From: Drechmeria coniospora
Lineage: Eukaryota > Ascomycota > Sordariomycetes > Hypocreales > Ophiocordycipitaceae
DNA: 64,000 bases
Assembly: GCF_001625195.1 (NCBI RefSeq)
Contig: NC_054390.1
Coordinates: 1,178,001 to 1,242,000 of the forward strand
Direction of reading: 5' to 3'
A program made the position numbers and the translations under genes. The notes under the pieces were generated by a model that ran no database searches, was not told the DNA's origin, and saw nothing but the letters and a program-made list of their open reading frames with translations. Numbering within the stretch: position 1 is the stretch's first letter; the number at the start of each line of letters is the position of its first letter. Shown here one piece after another: positions 24,501 to 34,650 of this stretch.

Positions 24501-25098
24501 CAATTTTGATGACATCTCCGTGCTTTATGATGTTGGATCCGCTTCGAGTTGCCCAGCCTTCGACTCCGAAGGCGCCTATATATCGGGAACGAGGAATCTT
24601 CGACCGAGCAACGGGAGCCACGTGTCCTGGTGGTTCCGCCACCAGACCCCCTCGACATGAACTGGCAGCCGGCGATTTATTCATAACTCCAAAGCGAGAG
24701 GAATCATGATTATTCTTGTATGCGCCATCGAGATACATGTTGACTGCTCGCTCGATGTTGTCTCCGCATTTATCCTGAATAAGGGCGAGTATTTCGGGGC
24801 GAACAGGCTCACCAACGAAACTTTCAAACATTTCCTGGTCGAACGTTACTGAGGAAGGCAAGACCTTCGCATCCGGATCGTTCTGCAATGCTGCAGCTCG
24901 ATCTGCTGTTGTGCCATTTTCGGGAATCTCGGCCAAGGCAGTACGAGCATCAGTCTCATCTTTGAAGGGCCGCTTGTCTCGTGGCGAGCTGCCAACATTC
25001 GGGCCCAACCCGACCAAATCCGAGGACTCCCCGTCCGCTGGTTCCTTGAAAAATCTTCGCTTCTTCGACGGAGGCTCTTGGGGTGATCCGAATTCCAT
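21562..25098 (-). CDS. RAD5: DNA repair protein RAD5 (SNF2 helicase / RING E3 ligase)
   Basis: Post-replication repair factor that polyubiquitinates PCNA with Mms2-Ubc13 and remodels stalled forks. Minus-strand exons 25098-21731 and 21676-21562, 1160 residues. Domains in order: acidic/basic N-terminus, HIRAN (about 172-290), SNF2 ATPase with GLGKT (519-523) and DEAH (663-666), RING finger with C895, C898, C911, H913, C916, C919, C936 and C939, and helicase C-terminal domain ending in DRVHRLGQ. A 54-nt intron near the 3' end is needed; without it translation stops after KKF. Splicing restores the conserved IATSLGMMSDEEKKLQR tail. It is divergent from the NDUFAF6-like gene with about 420 bp between start codons. 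Confidence 0.97.
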
Positions 25099-25517
25099 GT
25101 CGTGTCGTAGTCATCGCATGACCAAGGCGCAGATACCGTCGTGGTGACGCTCTAGTCGGATTGGATCGGGAGACGCGCTCTGCTTGACGTCGTCGCCAGG
25201 TTTCGATTGACCGCGTACAGAGCCACGTGTACACGTGACCGCGTGTATAGTCGCGGGCTAGAGTTGGGGGCGCTGCAAATTGGCCGCTGGAGCTCCACGG
25301 CTCTCCACTGTAAATTCTGGGACATACAGTATGTAACTTGTGTACAGTCAGTACGGAGTAGGAGTTGCAAACTCCGTTTACGGACTACAAAGGACGATAA
25401 TTATCCGCAGTCGCCGCGGATGACAAACGTCAATCGTCGGGTCGCTTATTGGCCGATGACAAATCTACACATCCGATCGACTCGTGCGGGATAACTCCCC
25501 CAGTCGTGTCTGTCTGT
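25099..25517. promoter_or_regulatory. shared divergent promoter of RAD5 and the NDUFAF6-like gene
   Basis: Only about 420 bp separate the two start codons, so both promoters must lie here. Visible elements are CACGTG-like words around 25221-25235 (GCCACGTGTACACGTGACC, two overlapping E-box-like cores) and a CAGTACGGAGTAG motif near 25350. No binding protein can be assigned. Confidence 0.5.
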
Positions 25518-26658
25518 ATGCATCGTCCGCAGCTTGCAGGCCAGAGCCTGAAAAGGTTCTCGAGCGCTCTGCGGAGCTGTCGTGGCTATGTCACTGAAGC
25601 GGACGTCGAATCTGCGCGACGATACTGCTTGACCCAGCTTCAGTAAGCACACACAATTGCTCAATGTGGCTTCGACCTGACTCACCAAATTCAGCACGAG
25701 CGACTACGATGCGCACCTCATCCGACGCTTCGTCCCTCGTGCCGTACAAGATACGTACGCGGCCCTTCGTGCACTGAACATCGAGCTCGTCAGACTCCCA
25801 GAACTCGTTTCGAACCCGGTCATTGGAACGATGCGGATGAAATTCTGGCAAGAGTCCCTCGAAAAGACTTTTGCAGGCCAACCCCCGCGCGAACCCATCT
25901 GTATCCTCCTGCACAAGGGCCTGAAGGAGCTGGATGCGCGCGCTGGAGGCACCACGAGGGCGTCGATCAAGTTTTGGGTCTCACGGCTGGCCAAGACGCG
26001 AGAGAAACACATGGATAACCGACCGTACGCAAGCCTTGCGAGCCTTGAAGAATACGCGGAGAATACATATTCCACCATGATGTATGCCTCCTTGGCGTCG
26101 GTCCCTCTGCGGTCGATGCATATGGATCATCTCGCCAGCCATATCGGCAAGGCATGCGGCATCGTCGCCATCTTACGGGGAATACCCGTCCTCGCAGCAT
26201 CCGCACAGCAGGTGCATTCTTCAGGCACGCAAGCGCCCCAGGCTCGGGAGCCGTCTCTGCTGCTGCCGCTGGACGTCATGGCAGAGGAAGGGGTCAAGGA
26301 GGAGGAAGTGTTCCGTCGGGGACCGGATGCGCCGGGACTTCAGGATGCCGTGTTCAAGGTGGCCACACGAGCAAACGACCATTTGATTACTGCCCGGGAA
26401 ATGCTGAAGCGCTTGAAGGAAGGTCAGGATCCAGGCCACGACTTTGAATACGAGGGAGAGACGGAGCACATGTACGAAGGCGAGAGCGACACTGCAAGGG
26501 ACATACGGCAGAGCTTTGGCGTAATGCTAGAGGCTATCCCTGCGCAAAATTTCTTGGAGAACTTGGAAAGGGCCAACTTCAATCCATTTGCTGTCAAGAG
26601 CAGTGGCTGGAGATTGCCGTGGAGCATATGGCAAGCGTTGTCGAAGGAGCGGCTATAA
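25518..26658 (+). CDS. NDUFAF6-like mitochondrial complex I assembly factor
   Basis: Member of the squalene/phytoene synthase fold family. The mitochondrial branch (NDUFAF6) is needed to assemble NADH dehydrogenase. Exons 25518-25642 and 25695-26658 encode 362 residues. The chosen start gives an arginine/serine-rich, acid-poor N-terminus (MHRPQLAGQSLKRFSSALRS), as expected for mitochondrial import; an in-frame ATG at 25449 would precede it with acidic residues. Family features are SDYDAHLIRRFVP near the start, RMKFWQES, and HIGKACGI. The aspartate-rich catalytic motifs of true prenyl synthases are not seen, matching the non-enzymatic branch. Intron 52 nt. Confidence 0.88.
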
Positions 26659-27215
26659 TGTATTCATATCGGAAGAGACGAGCAGGATTTTTGCGGTCGC
26701 CGGTCATGTACCTTGAGTCAACATGTACAAATATGAATGTACATGGCAACAGTCAGATAGCGAATAATAGTACGTATTAGAATCGAGCAAGTTCAAGGAT
26801 CAGAAAGGTCTCTCATGTACTTGCATGTGCTATGTTGAACATGCATCGTTCCATGCCGATTAGGTTGTGTCTGAAAGGTGAACAGTCTTACATTTACACA
26901 ATCCACGCGACGAAACGGACAAAACAATCATTCCTATGTATAAACCAAAAAATTAAGTTCTTAACTGACATAGGGTATTTAAAGCCCTTTTTTTTTCAAT
27001 TGAAAGACTTGTTTCGAACGCTTTCGTGGAAGTTGAGTCCATTCGCTAGGGTCAGTCGACGTCATTCATCACAACGACCCGGTAAAACATCGGCACGACC
27101 AACCCCGTCGCTCTAAATTTCGAGGCCATCCGCTCAGGTCCCTGGATCAACTTCAACTGGCGACATCGGGCATCTACCTCTCCCGCCACCTCTCAGCGTA
27201 GATGTCGTCGTCAAG
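26659..27215. other. intergenic region upstream of bS6m
   Basis: About 560 bp, more AT-rich than its surroundings (e.g. 26930-27000). A GACGTCATTC word near 27057-27066 resembles a CRE/bZIP half site in the promoter of the ribosomal protein gene. No gene is seen. Confidence 0.45.
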
Positions 27216-27737
27216 ATGCTCTACGAACTCATTGCGATCGTAAGTGCGACCCATCTACCTCGCTCATCCTGATGGTTTACCATGGGCACTAACAATCCAT
27301 AAAAGGTCCGGCCGGGCAACCTCACAGAAGTGAAGGAGTATGTTCATCACCAGTTCCACCAGTTCCACGTTTTGCCTGATACACCACAGACCGCTCTCGG
27401 CATCCAGGATACTCATGCTGACCCATATCTCATCAGGATTGCCCAGACCGTCGGCTCGCTAGTCTTGAAAAATGGCGGAGTCGTACGCGGCCTCTCCAAC
27501 TGGGGCGTTTTCTCCCTCCCCAAACCAGTTTCAGTCCATCAGATGAAGCACACGCACGGGCATTACTTTGCGATGCGCTATGACGCGTCGACCAAAGTTC
27601 ACAGTGAACTCCGATCGACCCTTCGTTTGGAGCCCCGGATGATCCGCGCTGCCCATGTCAAGCTCGGCGATGGCAAGCTCGAGACCCTATCCAGATTTGG
27701 TGCGCCAAAGTGGAGGACGCAGGGGAGTGAAGCTTAA
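27216..27737 (+). CDS. MRP17: mitochondrial small-subunit ribosomal protein bS6m
   Basis: Homologue of bacterial S6 / yeast Mrp17. Exons 27216-27239, 27306-27337 and 27437-27737 give 118 residues, right for the family. It begins MLYELIAIVRPGNLTEVKE, the first beta-strand of S6, and continues IAQTVGSLVLKNGG, GLSNWG, LPKP, GHYFAMRYDAS and AHVKLGDGK. The 8-codon first exon is supported by the conserved MLYEL start. Intron 2 (27338-27436, 99 nt) is a multiple of three with no in-frame stop, so a naive reading adds 33 unrelated residues. Removing it joins E and I exactly where the S6 helix continues. Confidence 0.93.
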
Positions 27738-28162
27738 GAGGCGGAGGAGTAAAAGTCAAGGGGAACATTTTCTTTGGGCATGATGGGTGGCTATTAGATG
27801 GCATGAACAAGGAGTCAGGCATGGCGAGGGGAATCTTGTATCACCACTGTGTTCGGTGCAAAGCCAGTATCTACCTCAATCGCGATCCCAAAGGGCTAGG
27901 GATATTGCAGCGCAGCCTCGGCGTCCGCTCTCATCTCACGAACGTTGCCAGGGTGTGAGATGAAGGCGAGAACGGGACAGCTTTTGGTGGGAGACAACAG
28001 CGCATACATATCCATCTGTCTGTGCAAGGAAGGATTCATTCACTTCGAGAACAGCAGCATAGCAAGCATGGTGGAATATGAACCATGTAATTTTTGCAGA
28101 CCCATATCTAATAGAGAGGAAAGAAGCTAATATCGCTCCTCTCGCTCCATTCTCCCGCCTGG
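27738..28162. other. convergent 3' region of bS6m and DCN1
   Basis: 425 bp between two convergent stop codons. It should hold both 3' untranslated regions. No gene, repeat or motif stands out. Confidence 0.5.
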
Positions 28163-29958
28163 TTAGGCATCACGGTCCATGTCCATAGACTCTGACTTGC
28201 CAATACCCTTTTGTCCGCACCACTCTACAAAGTCGTCAATAACACTTGGCCATGCGCTATCTTCACTCCAGAATGAAAGGCTTTCGTCCGCTACGGTCTT
28301 GAGAGCGAATTCGAGTATCATGTTCCACATGTCCCTGTTGACAGACCTTGTCCATTTCTCGCCAAGAAACGTCTGCCACAACTCTAACCAATCATGGTTC
28401 TTGGTCTTCCAGGCCATTCCCGGAGGAGAAAAGAGCATGCCCCAGTAGATGATTGCGGTTTCGAGACTCAAAGACTTTTGATCCCGTTCCCGTCCGGCGA
28501 CAAAGGTGTACCGGTACACCTTCTTGAAGAGTATCTGGTCGGTCGAGAGGGTCGATGTGAGCCGTTGGATATGGGTAGCATGTTCTTGATGTGTTGCGCC
28601 GGCTCTGCGGCCTGGATTAGTACCTCTTGCAAAAGCTGCACCAATCATAGTCATCTGTCCACTCGCATGATGGATGCATCTACACGAGTGGCAGAACAAG
28701 GACAAGACAACATACCCGACGGCCTTCCATCCATCAACGTATCCTTTCCGAGTAATCTCGCCCACGCTTGGGGCTTGGACCAACTCCAAGGCGATAAAGA
28801 GCTCCGCATTCTCCAGGTTCACCTTTAGTTTCCCGTCGAGATACGCCATGGTGGATTCGAGTTCCAGCCTATCCTTGTCGTCATTCTGGTCATCTGCGTA
28901 GGCGGAGTCAATATCAAGAAGACTCGGGGGCGAATATGGAGATGCATGGGTACCTCTTAATGAGCTGAAGAGACCATCGAGCTTTGTCTCCACTGCCGAG
29001 GGTCCTTGCTGTTCACTGCCGGCAGCAAAATAACTGTCGAGGGAAAGGTCAGCTTTCATCGCTCCAGGACGTATGGTGTGGGAGCAACGTCAAAATAGCT
29101 GCCTTGATCTGGCGAAAAGCATGTTTGGAACGACCGAGCAGCCTTGCGAGCACATGGTCTGGTGATGATGGATCCCAAAAGGCCTGTCCCGTTCCCCACC
29201 AGTTGTCGTGAACGACAATCGAACGGAACAAGGGGAGATTGGTAGGAAATTTCAAAATTTCTCCCCAGCAAATCATGCCAGCGAAATTGGCCGTCTCAAC
29301 TGGTCTGGGGGAAGGATGTCGAAGGCTCACGTGCTAGATTTCAGGGGCGTAGGGCAGGAGGTGACGGAGAAGGGAATCAAGGAGGCCTCGAAGGATTTGC
29401 CGTAGCAAGATTCCAGGCTGGCAAATGACGAAATGGTTCAACCAACAACAAAAAAAACAGGCCGTCAGAGTACCGGCGATCAAACGGTTCATCATGCACT
29501 TCTGTTTGCGTGTTTCGGCCCATCGATCGTCGACGGTGGGCCGTCGTCTTGGTCGCGTGCCTCAGCACAGGCCGTGGCAGTTGGTGGGACCGCAGAGGCA
29601 ACCCACGCCGATGGCGGCACGACCATGGCGCGTTGGTGATGCCACGTCTGATGAGCGAGGCGGGCGGTGATGTGACAGGAGAAAAAGGGGTGGCGCATCG
29701 GGCACGAACAAGGCACAGGGCGACTTACACATCGACGGCTTCGTTGAGCTTGAATCCCGTTGACCTGAGATACTGGCCCATCCGGATTAGCTCTACATTC
29801 CCGCACAGTTATTCTAGGCTCCTGCAAGGGAAGACGGCCGTTGCGGCGTACACCGAGTTGCTCGCACTTACTCTGGTGGCATGCCGCTCCGTCGTTCCCG
29901 TCAGCGAGACAAACTGTGTCACCATGGCCTTTTGCTGAGCCGAAGAGAGGGGCGGCAT
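28163..29958 (-). CDS. DCN1: DCN1, cullin neddylation scaffold
   Basis: Dcn1 promotes transfer of NEDD8/Rub1 from Ubc12 to cullins and so activates SCF-type ubiquitin ligases. Minus-strand exons 29958-29872, 29772-29729, 29033-28716 and 28604-28163 give 296 residues. The first two exons encode a UBA-like domain (MPPLSSAQQKAMVTQFVSL, then YLRSTGFKLNEAVDVYF) split by introns of 99 and 694 nt. The PONY domain follows: GEITRKGYVDGWKAVG, FKKVYRYTFVAGRE, AIIYWGMLFSPPGM, WLELWQTFL, FALKTVADESLSFWSEDSAWPSVIDDFVEW. The third intron (28605-28715, 111 nt) is in frame and stop-free. An acceptor a little upstream is also possible and would add a few residues after KAVG. The first two exons are short and were recovered by homology with the UBA pattern. 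Confidence 0.92.
29034..29727 (-). other. unusually long intron 2 of DCN1
   Basis: 694 nt between donor GTAAGT (29728 side) and acceptor CTCGACAG (29034 side). It lies between codons for a continuous UBA/YF segment. No further exon was recognised inside. All other introns in the gene set except one (428 nt) are 47-111 nt. Confidence 0.65.
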
Positions 29959-31167
29959 CTCTGCTGGTGGGTGCCTCGAGCGTTGCGCTGCCCGATGGGA
30001 GCTCCGATGAAGGGGCGAAGCACGGCGAACAGAGGAAGACTTGATGAGGCTTTGCGGGGATTCAACCTCGTGGCTCGCTCGCTCGATGCCTCGCTTCGAC
30101 GTCGGACAGGGAGGGAGGATGGCGGTGCCACTGGGCGGTGCCGGAGATGGTCCCAGATGCTGCCGAGCAAGGAAACAAGCCGAAAGGGTGGCGCGGAGTC
30201 GTCGTCAAGCAGCGTGGAAGAGAAAGAGGAGAGAGATATGGTGGGGGGGGGAGTCCGTCCAGCGAAGCTGCGATTCGATTTCTGGTGGGGTTGGACTTGG
30301 ATGGATGCTGCTGCCGCCAAACTCACCCCTCCAGCCGCTGCCTCGGTCGGGGTGTCTGCGTCGGCACGATCTGGTATTCGAGCAGGTTATCGATGGGTTG
30401 CAAGTACCGTGCCATTCACCGTACGGTAGAGTAGGTTTGAAGCCAATTCAGACGGGTGAGCGGCAGCTTCTCGACATGACGGAGAAGCTCTGTGCGGTAC
30501 GCGTACAGCACGAGCTGGCGAACAGCATCTGCCTGTACGGAGTACTTAAGTACAGTAGAGTACTTGTCCAGGCAGTCGGATGGTCGCGGCACAGAAGCCC
30601 CCAGAAGACCCCCCGTATTGGAAGCTCTGACCCGCTAAAGTCAAGGGGGGAGGCGATGAGGTCGGTGCGAGAACGAGACCGGCACACTGTATGACCGGCC
30701 TTGTGGTGCAATAGGGGCACAGTGCAGCGCAGCGACACCGCGGCTCTCGAGCCCGGCTCGGCATGGACTCGCTGGAAGCCCAGCAGGGGAATGTTCGCAC
30801 AAGTACTGCTCGATAGGTGCGGGGTAGCCAATACATGTAGATGCACACTAGTCCTGTGCGGATGGAGCCCAATGCTCCGTACAAGTACGAGCAGTTGTAT
30901 CCGCAGTACCGTACATTGGAGCCAAGTAATGTGCAACTACTCCGTACGGAGTACATATGGCATACTGTTCCAACGGCAAGTCAGCAGCCCCCCACCGAAG
31001 TGACGTTATGCTTGCTGCCCGCCAACCCAACGCGTTGCGTCGGACCTTGCAGAACTTCTCGACGCGTCCCACCTGCTGCCCGCCCAGCGACAGTCGTCCT
31101 GGACCTCGTCAGAAAGCTCTTGGCGGCTTTGCGCATTCTCGTCCCGATGCGGCCTGCCTGACTGACC
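29959..31167. other. divergent intergenic region between DCN1 and the BRCT gene
   Basis: About 1.2 kb. The left half is purine-rich on the + strand, meaning a pyrimidine-rich leader for DCN1 on the minus strand. Around 30530-30960 is a small GTAC island with exact GTACGGAGTAC at 30535-30545 and 30944-30954. The right end is the promoter of the BRCT protein. No gene seen. Confidence 0.5.
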
Positions 31168-33822
31168 ATGCCTTCGTCCCCGTCTGCAGATGACGAATTT
31201 CGCAGCATCGACCAGGCCAAACCCTTCAAAGGCGTCGTCGTCTGCTGCACCAGCATCCCGCCGGAACAACGGGTACGTTTCTATCGACTCTCTCACCGCC
31301 CATGGTCTGACCATCATCCGCCACCTATCGTTCCTTCATACTCGTCATGCTGACAACCACACGCCCGTCGGCAGACGGAAATTGGGAACAAGGTTGCCGA
31401 GCTCGGCGGCGTGCATAAGTACGACCTTACCCCGGACTGCACCCACCTCATCGTCGGCGACTACAACACGCCAAAGTATCGTCATGTGGCCCGTGAGCGC
31501 CCCGATGTCAAGGCCATGGCTGCCGCCTGGATCGAGGCCGTATCCGAAATCTGGAGGAACGACGGCGAGATAGACTTTGGATTTCTCGAAAAGGAGCATC
31601 GGTTGAAACCGTTGGACAAGTGCGGCTTGGAGATGCATGCCGCGCGCCACCAGCAGGCCGCCTCGCGACAATCGCTCCTCATCTGCCTGACCGGATTTGG
31701 CGACCAAAGAGACGAAATTGCCGAAAAAATCACGGGCCATGGTGCCCTCTACACCGGTGACCTGACCCGAAGGTGCAGCCATCTGATCGTCTGCAAACCC
31801 GAGGGGAAAAAGTTTACGGCTGCCAAATCTTGGGGCCTATACACCGTCACCCTTGATTGGCTCCATCAGAGCCTCGAACGCGGAATGATACTCGAGGAGT
31901 CGAAATTTGACCCGCTGCTCCCTCCCGACGAGCAAGGGTCCGGTGCCTGGATCACCATGGAGCAGAGGCTCTCTTCGCTCGGCAAGCGGGCCAGGCCTGC
32001 GAGGGCGAACGGCAACGAGGATGGTGTCAGGAAGCTGCGAAAGACGGCCAGCATAAAGCTTGGCTCACAGCGGACCCAGATGCTGGCGGACATGCTGGGG
32101 AGGTCGGCTTCGGCTTCGAGTCCGCGTGACGTCTCCCACGAGCTTCCGGCGGGGGAGCCCACCCAAGATGCGTCCCATCACGATTTGGCCGTGAGGCAAG
32201 AGGAAGAAGGTCTGTTTTCTTCCTGCCTCTTTGCGATATACGGCTTCGACGAGAGGCGAAAGAAGGTGCTGGAGGAAGCCATCGTCCCCGGTGGCGGTCG
32301 GGTTGTCGGTGCCCTCGAGACCGTCATGTCTATCCCTGCTCCGCGCGAGCCCTTTTACCGCTTTTTAATCGTTCCGCAAGCATCACAACCCGACACTCAC
32401 CCTCATGTGCCGAGCGAGAGCGTCCACGTGGTGACGGAATTTTACATTGAGAGATGTCTCCAGAGCAGACGATTCTTTCACCCGACCGAGCAAGTCCTCG
32501 GCCGGCCGTTCCCTCGATTTCCCATCTTGGGGTTCTCCGACCTTACCATTTGCAGCTCCGCCTTCACCGGCATCGAGCTGAATCAAGTTGCTCGCACTGT
32601 CGTTCAGCTTGGTGCCAAGTACGACGAGGACTTCAAGCGCACCACCAGCTTGGTCCTCTGCAATTCGCTCCAGGCATTGCGCAAGGACAAGCGAACCTAT
32701 GCTTTGGAATGGGGCGTACCCGTTGTGTCGGCCGACTGGCTCTGGAAATGCATCTCCACCGGTTTCCTCGTCCCTTTTGAAGACTTCATCTTCCCTGAAT
32801 TCAGGAAGCAAGCTGCTGGGTCGGAGAGGAGCAGGCCCGAGGAGAGCCAGACTGAGAATTCGGAGCCACGGCAACGCCGAGAGCCAGCTCGATCGCCTGC
32901 CCAACCAAGGTCCTCGAAGTCACTACGAGCTGCAGAACACCTATCTGCGAGCGATTTCAACCCCGCCTCCCTCGAGAAGAAAGCTGCGTCCAACCCGGAT
33001 CGCCCGATGGGCCAAGAGGGCATGCCCGTCTCAGCCGACTTCATGACGGCAAAGTCCCGGCCAGCAAATACCTTCGCGAGGGACTCTGACACGCTGCTCA
33101 ATGAACTGTCACATGCGTCCTTGAACAAATGCTCCTCGTTCACGAAGCAGGTTAGTGGTCCAGCGCGGGCCAAGCTTGAGTCGTTCAATGAGCCGCCTGT
33201 CGCCATGCCTGCCGCTGAGGCGTCGGCGGTATCAATTCACCATCCTTCGACCCCGCCACCGGCTGCCACAGCTGCCGAGGCCAAACGAGCCGAGGCGGAG
33301 GATGGTGATGATAAGGCGGACGCTGATGAAGCGCGCAATCAAGCCAAGGCACTGGAGCGGAAGGTCCTCTCCTCCAAACTCACCAGCCTCCTCCCCTCAC
33401 CCACGGCCTTTGATTCGGCAGACTCGGAGGCTCGCCCCCGCCGGCGCCAGATCCTCGGTCGTGCCACCAGCAACGTGTCCAACGCCAGCAGCGCCGGTGC
33501 TGCCACGGCGGACGTCAGCGGAAGCCGGCCCGCGGCCGAGTCCCTCGACGTTTGCGTTCTCCCTGAAGGAGACGGCGAGTACGCCGAGGGCTGCCATCGA
33601 CCGCCGCCGGCGACTCAGCTCGAGTACCACGACCAGGAAGCGTTGATACATAAGAAAGCGTTGATAGACAGGATGATGAGCGGCAGCTGCGGCGATTCGA
33701 AAGATACCAACACAGGTGATGGGACTGCCACTGCTGCTCTTGCTACAACTTTCACCACTGCTGGCACCCAAGGGGCAGGCGTTGCAGGCGTCGCTGGGGG
33801 GAGGACGCTTCGGAAGCGGTGA
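31168..33822 (+). CDS. multi-BRCT replication/checkpoint protein (Dpb11/Rad4/TopBP1 type)
   Basis: Scaffold that binds phosphorylated Sld3/checkpoint partners in replication initiation and DNA damage signalling. Exons 31168-31272 and 31375-33822, 850 residues. Four BRCT repeats: about 18-105 (FKGVVVCCTSI, HLIVGDYNTPKY), 135-212 (LLICLTGF, HLIVCKPEGKKFTAAKSW), 314-407, and 415-502 (LTICSSAFTGIE, GVPVVSADWLWKCI). A tandem N-terminal pair, a linker and a second pair is the Dpb11/Rad4 layout. The C-terminal 350 residues are Ser/Ala/Glu-rich and disordered, ending near ATQLEYHDQEALIHKKALIDRM, a short segment that looks conserved in fungal Dpb11 proteins. Intron 102 nt. Confidence 0.9.
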
Positions 33823-34650
33823 TGCGGCTTCAAGATTACAATGATTTACGATAACGATCACGATGACCCGGCAATTTTCCATAATTCGTATAACCAACTT
33901 CGGAATGAACTCGCCCGGTTGGTGTGTTCAATTGCAAGTTGGATTCGCTCATACGTATGTATGCATGCAGGTCCCTCCACTCAGCAACGGGAGAGCCGAA
34001 GCATATCCATGGTCGTACAATACAGGATAGCATAGACGAGCTTCATGGCCAAAATGAAAGCTGATATCACGTGTTCAACAGGCAATTAGTCTACCTCGGG
34101 TTTCATATGTAGAAGGTATTTGCTAGCACTGGCTGTCTGCGACAAATCCCGGCCGCGTCCCCTCATGGGCAGATCCGGTATTTCCAGATGGCTTCCCTTC
34201 CGAGTATGGTGCACTTTCGAGTTTCCGACACGCCGGATGCCGTACAATGCACCGTTCGACCGGGAGAAGGCATGCGTCTGTGCGGGTCATCTACAACCCA
34301 CACGGCTGTTTGTCCACTTGGCCGCAGGAAGCAGCCGTGGCCGCATCAAGACTCCGTAGCAATCCCTCTAATGACAACAATGAATCAAAGCATCATCGAC
34401 TTGATGCAGAATTCGAAGATGCAAGAAAGTGGGTATTGGCATATCGATTCGCATGCTCGAGAAGCTGTCAAAGGTGGGAGGCGCAGAAAATAAATCCAGA
34501 AAAAAGAAGTGACGGTGTGACGGGTGCGCTCCGAACTGTGCAGCCAAACCGGCCATGGGCGTCGAATTCGGGTCCGAGGCGGTGTGCCCGCGAGCTTTGG
34601 AGGATTCGTCGACGCAAAGGCGGGTTCGATCATCGCCCAGAGAGGGAGTG
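33823..34650. other. convergent 3' region, BRCT gene and DUF3716-like gene
   Basis: 828 bp between two convergent stop codons. Open frames are short and unremarkable. AATAAA-like words are present (e.g. GAAAATAAATCC near 34488) but none can be tied to a transcript. Confidence 0.45.
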
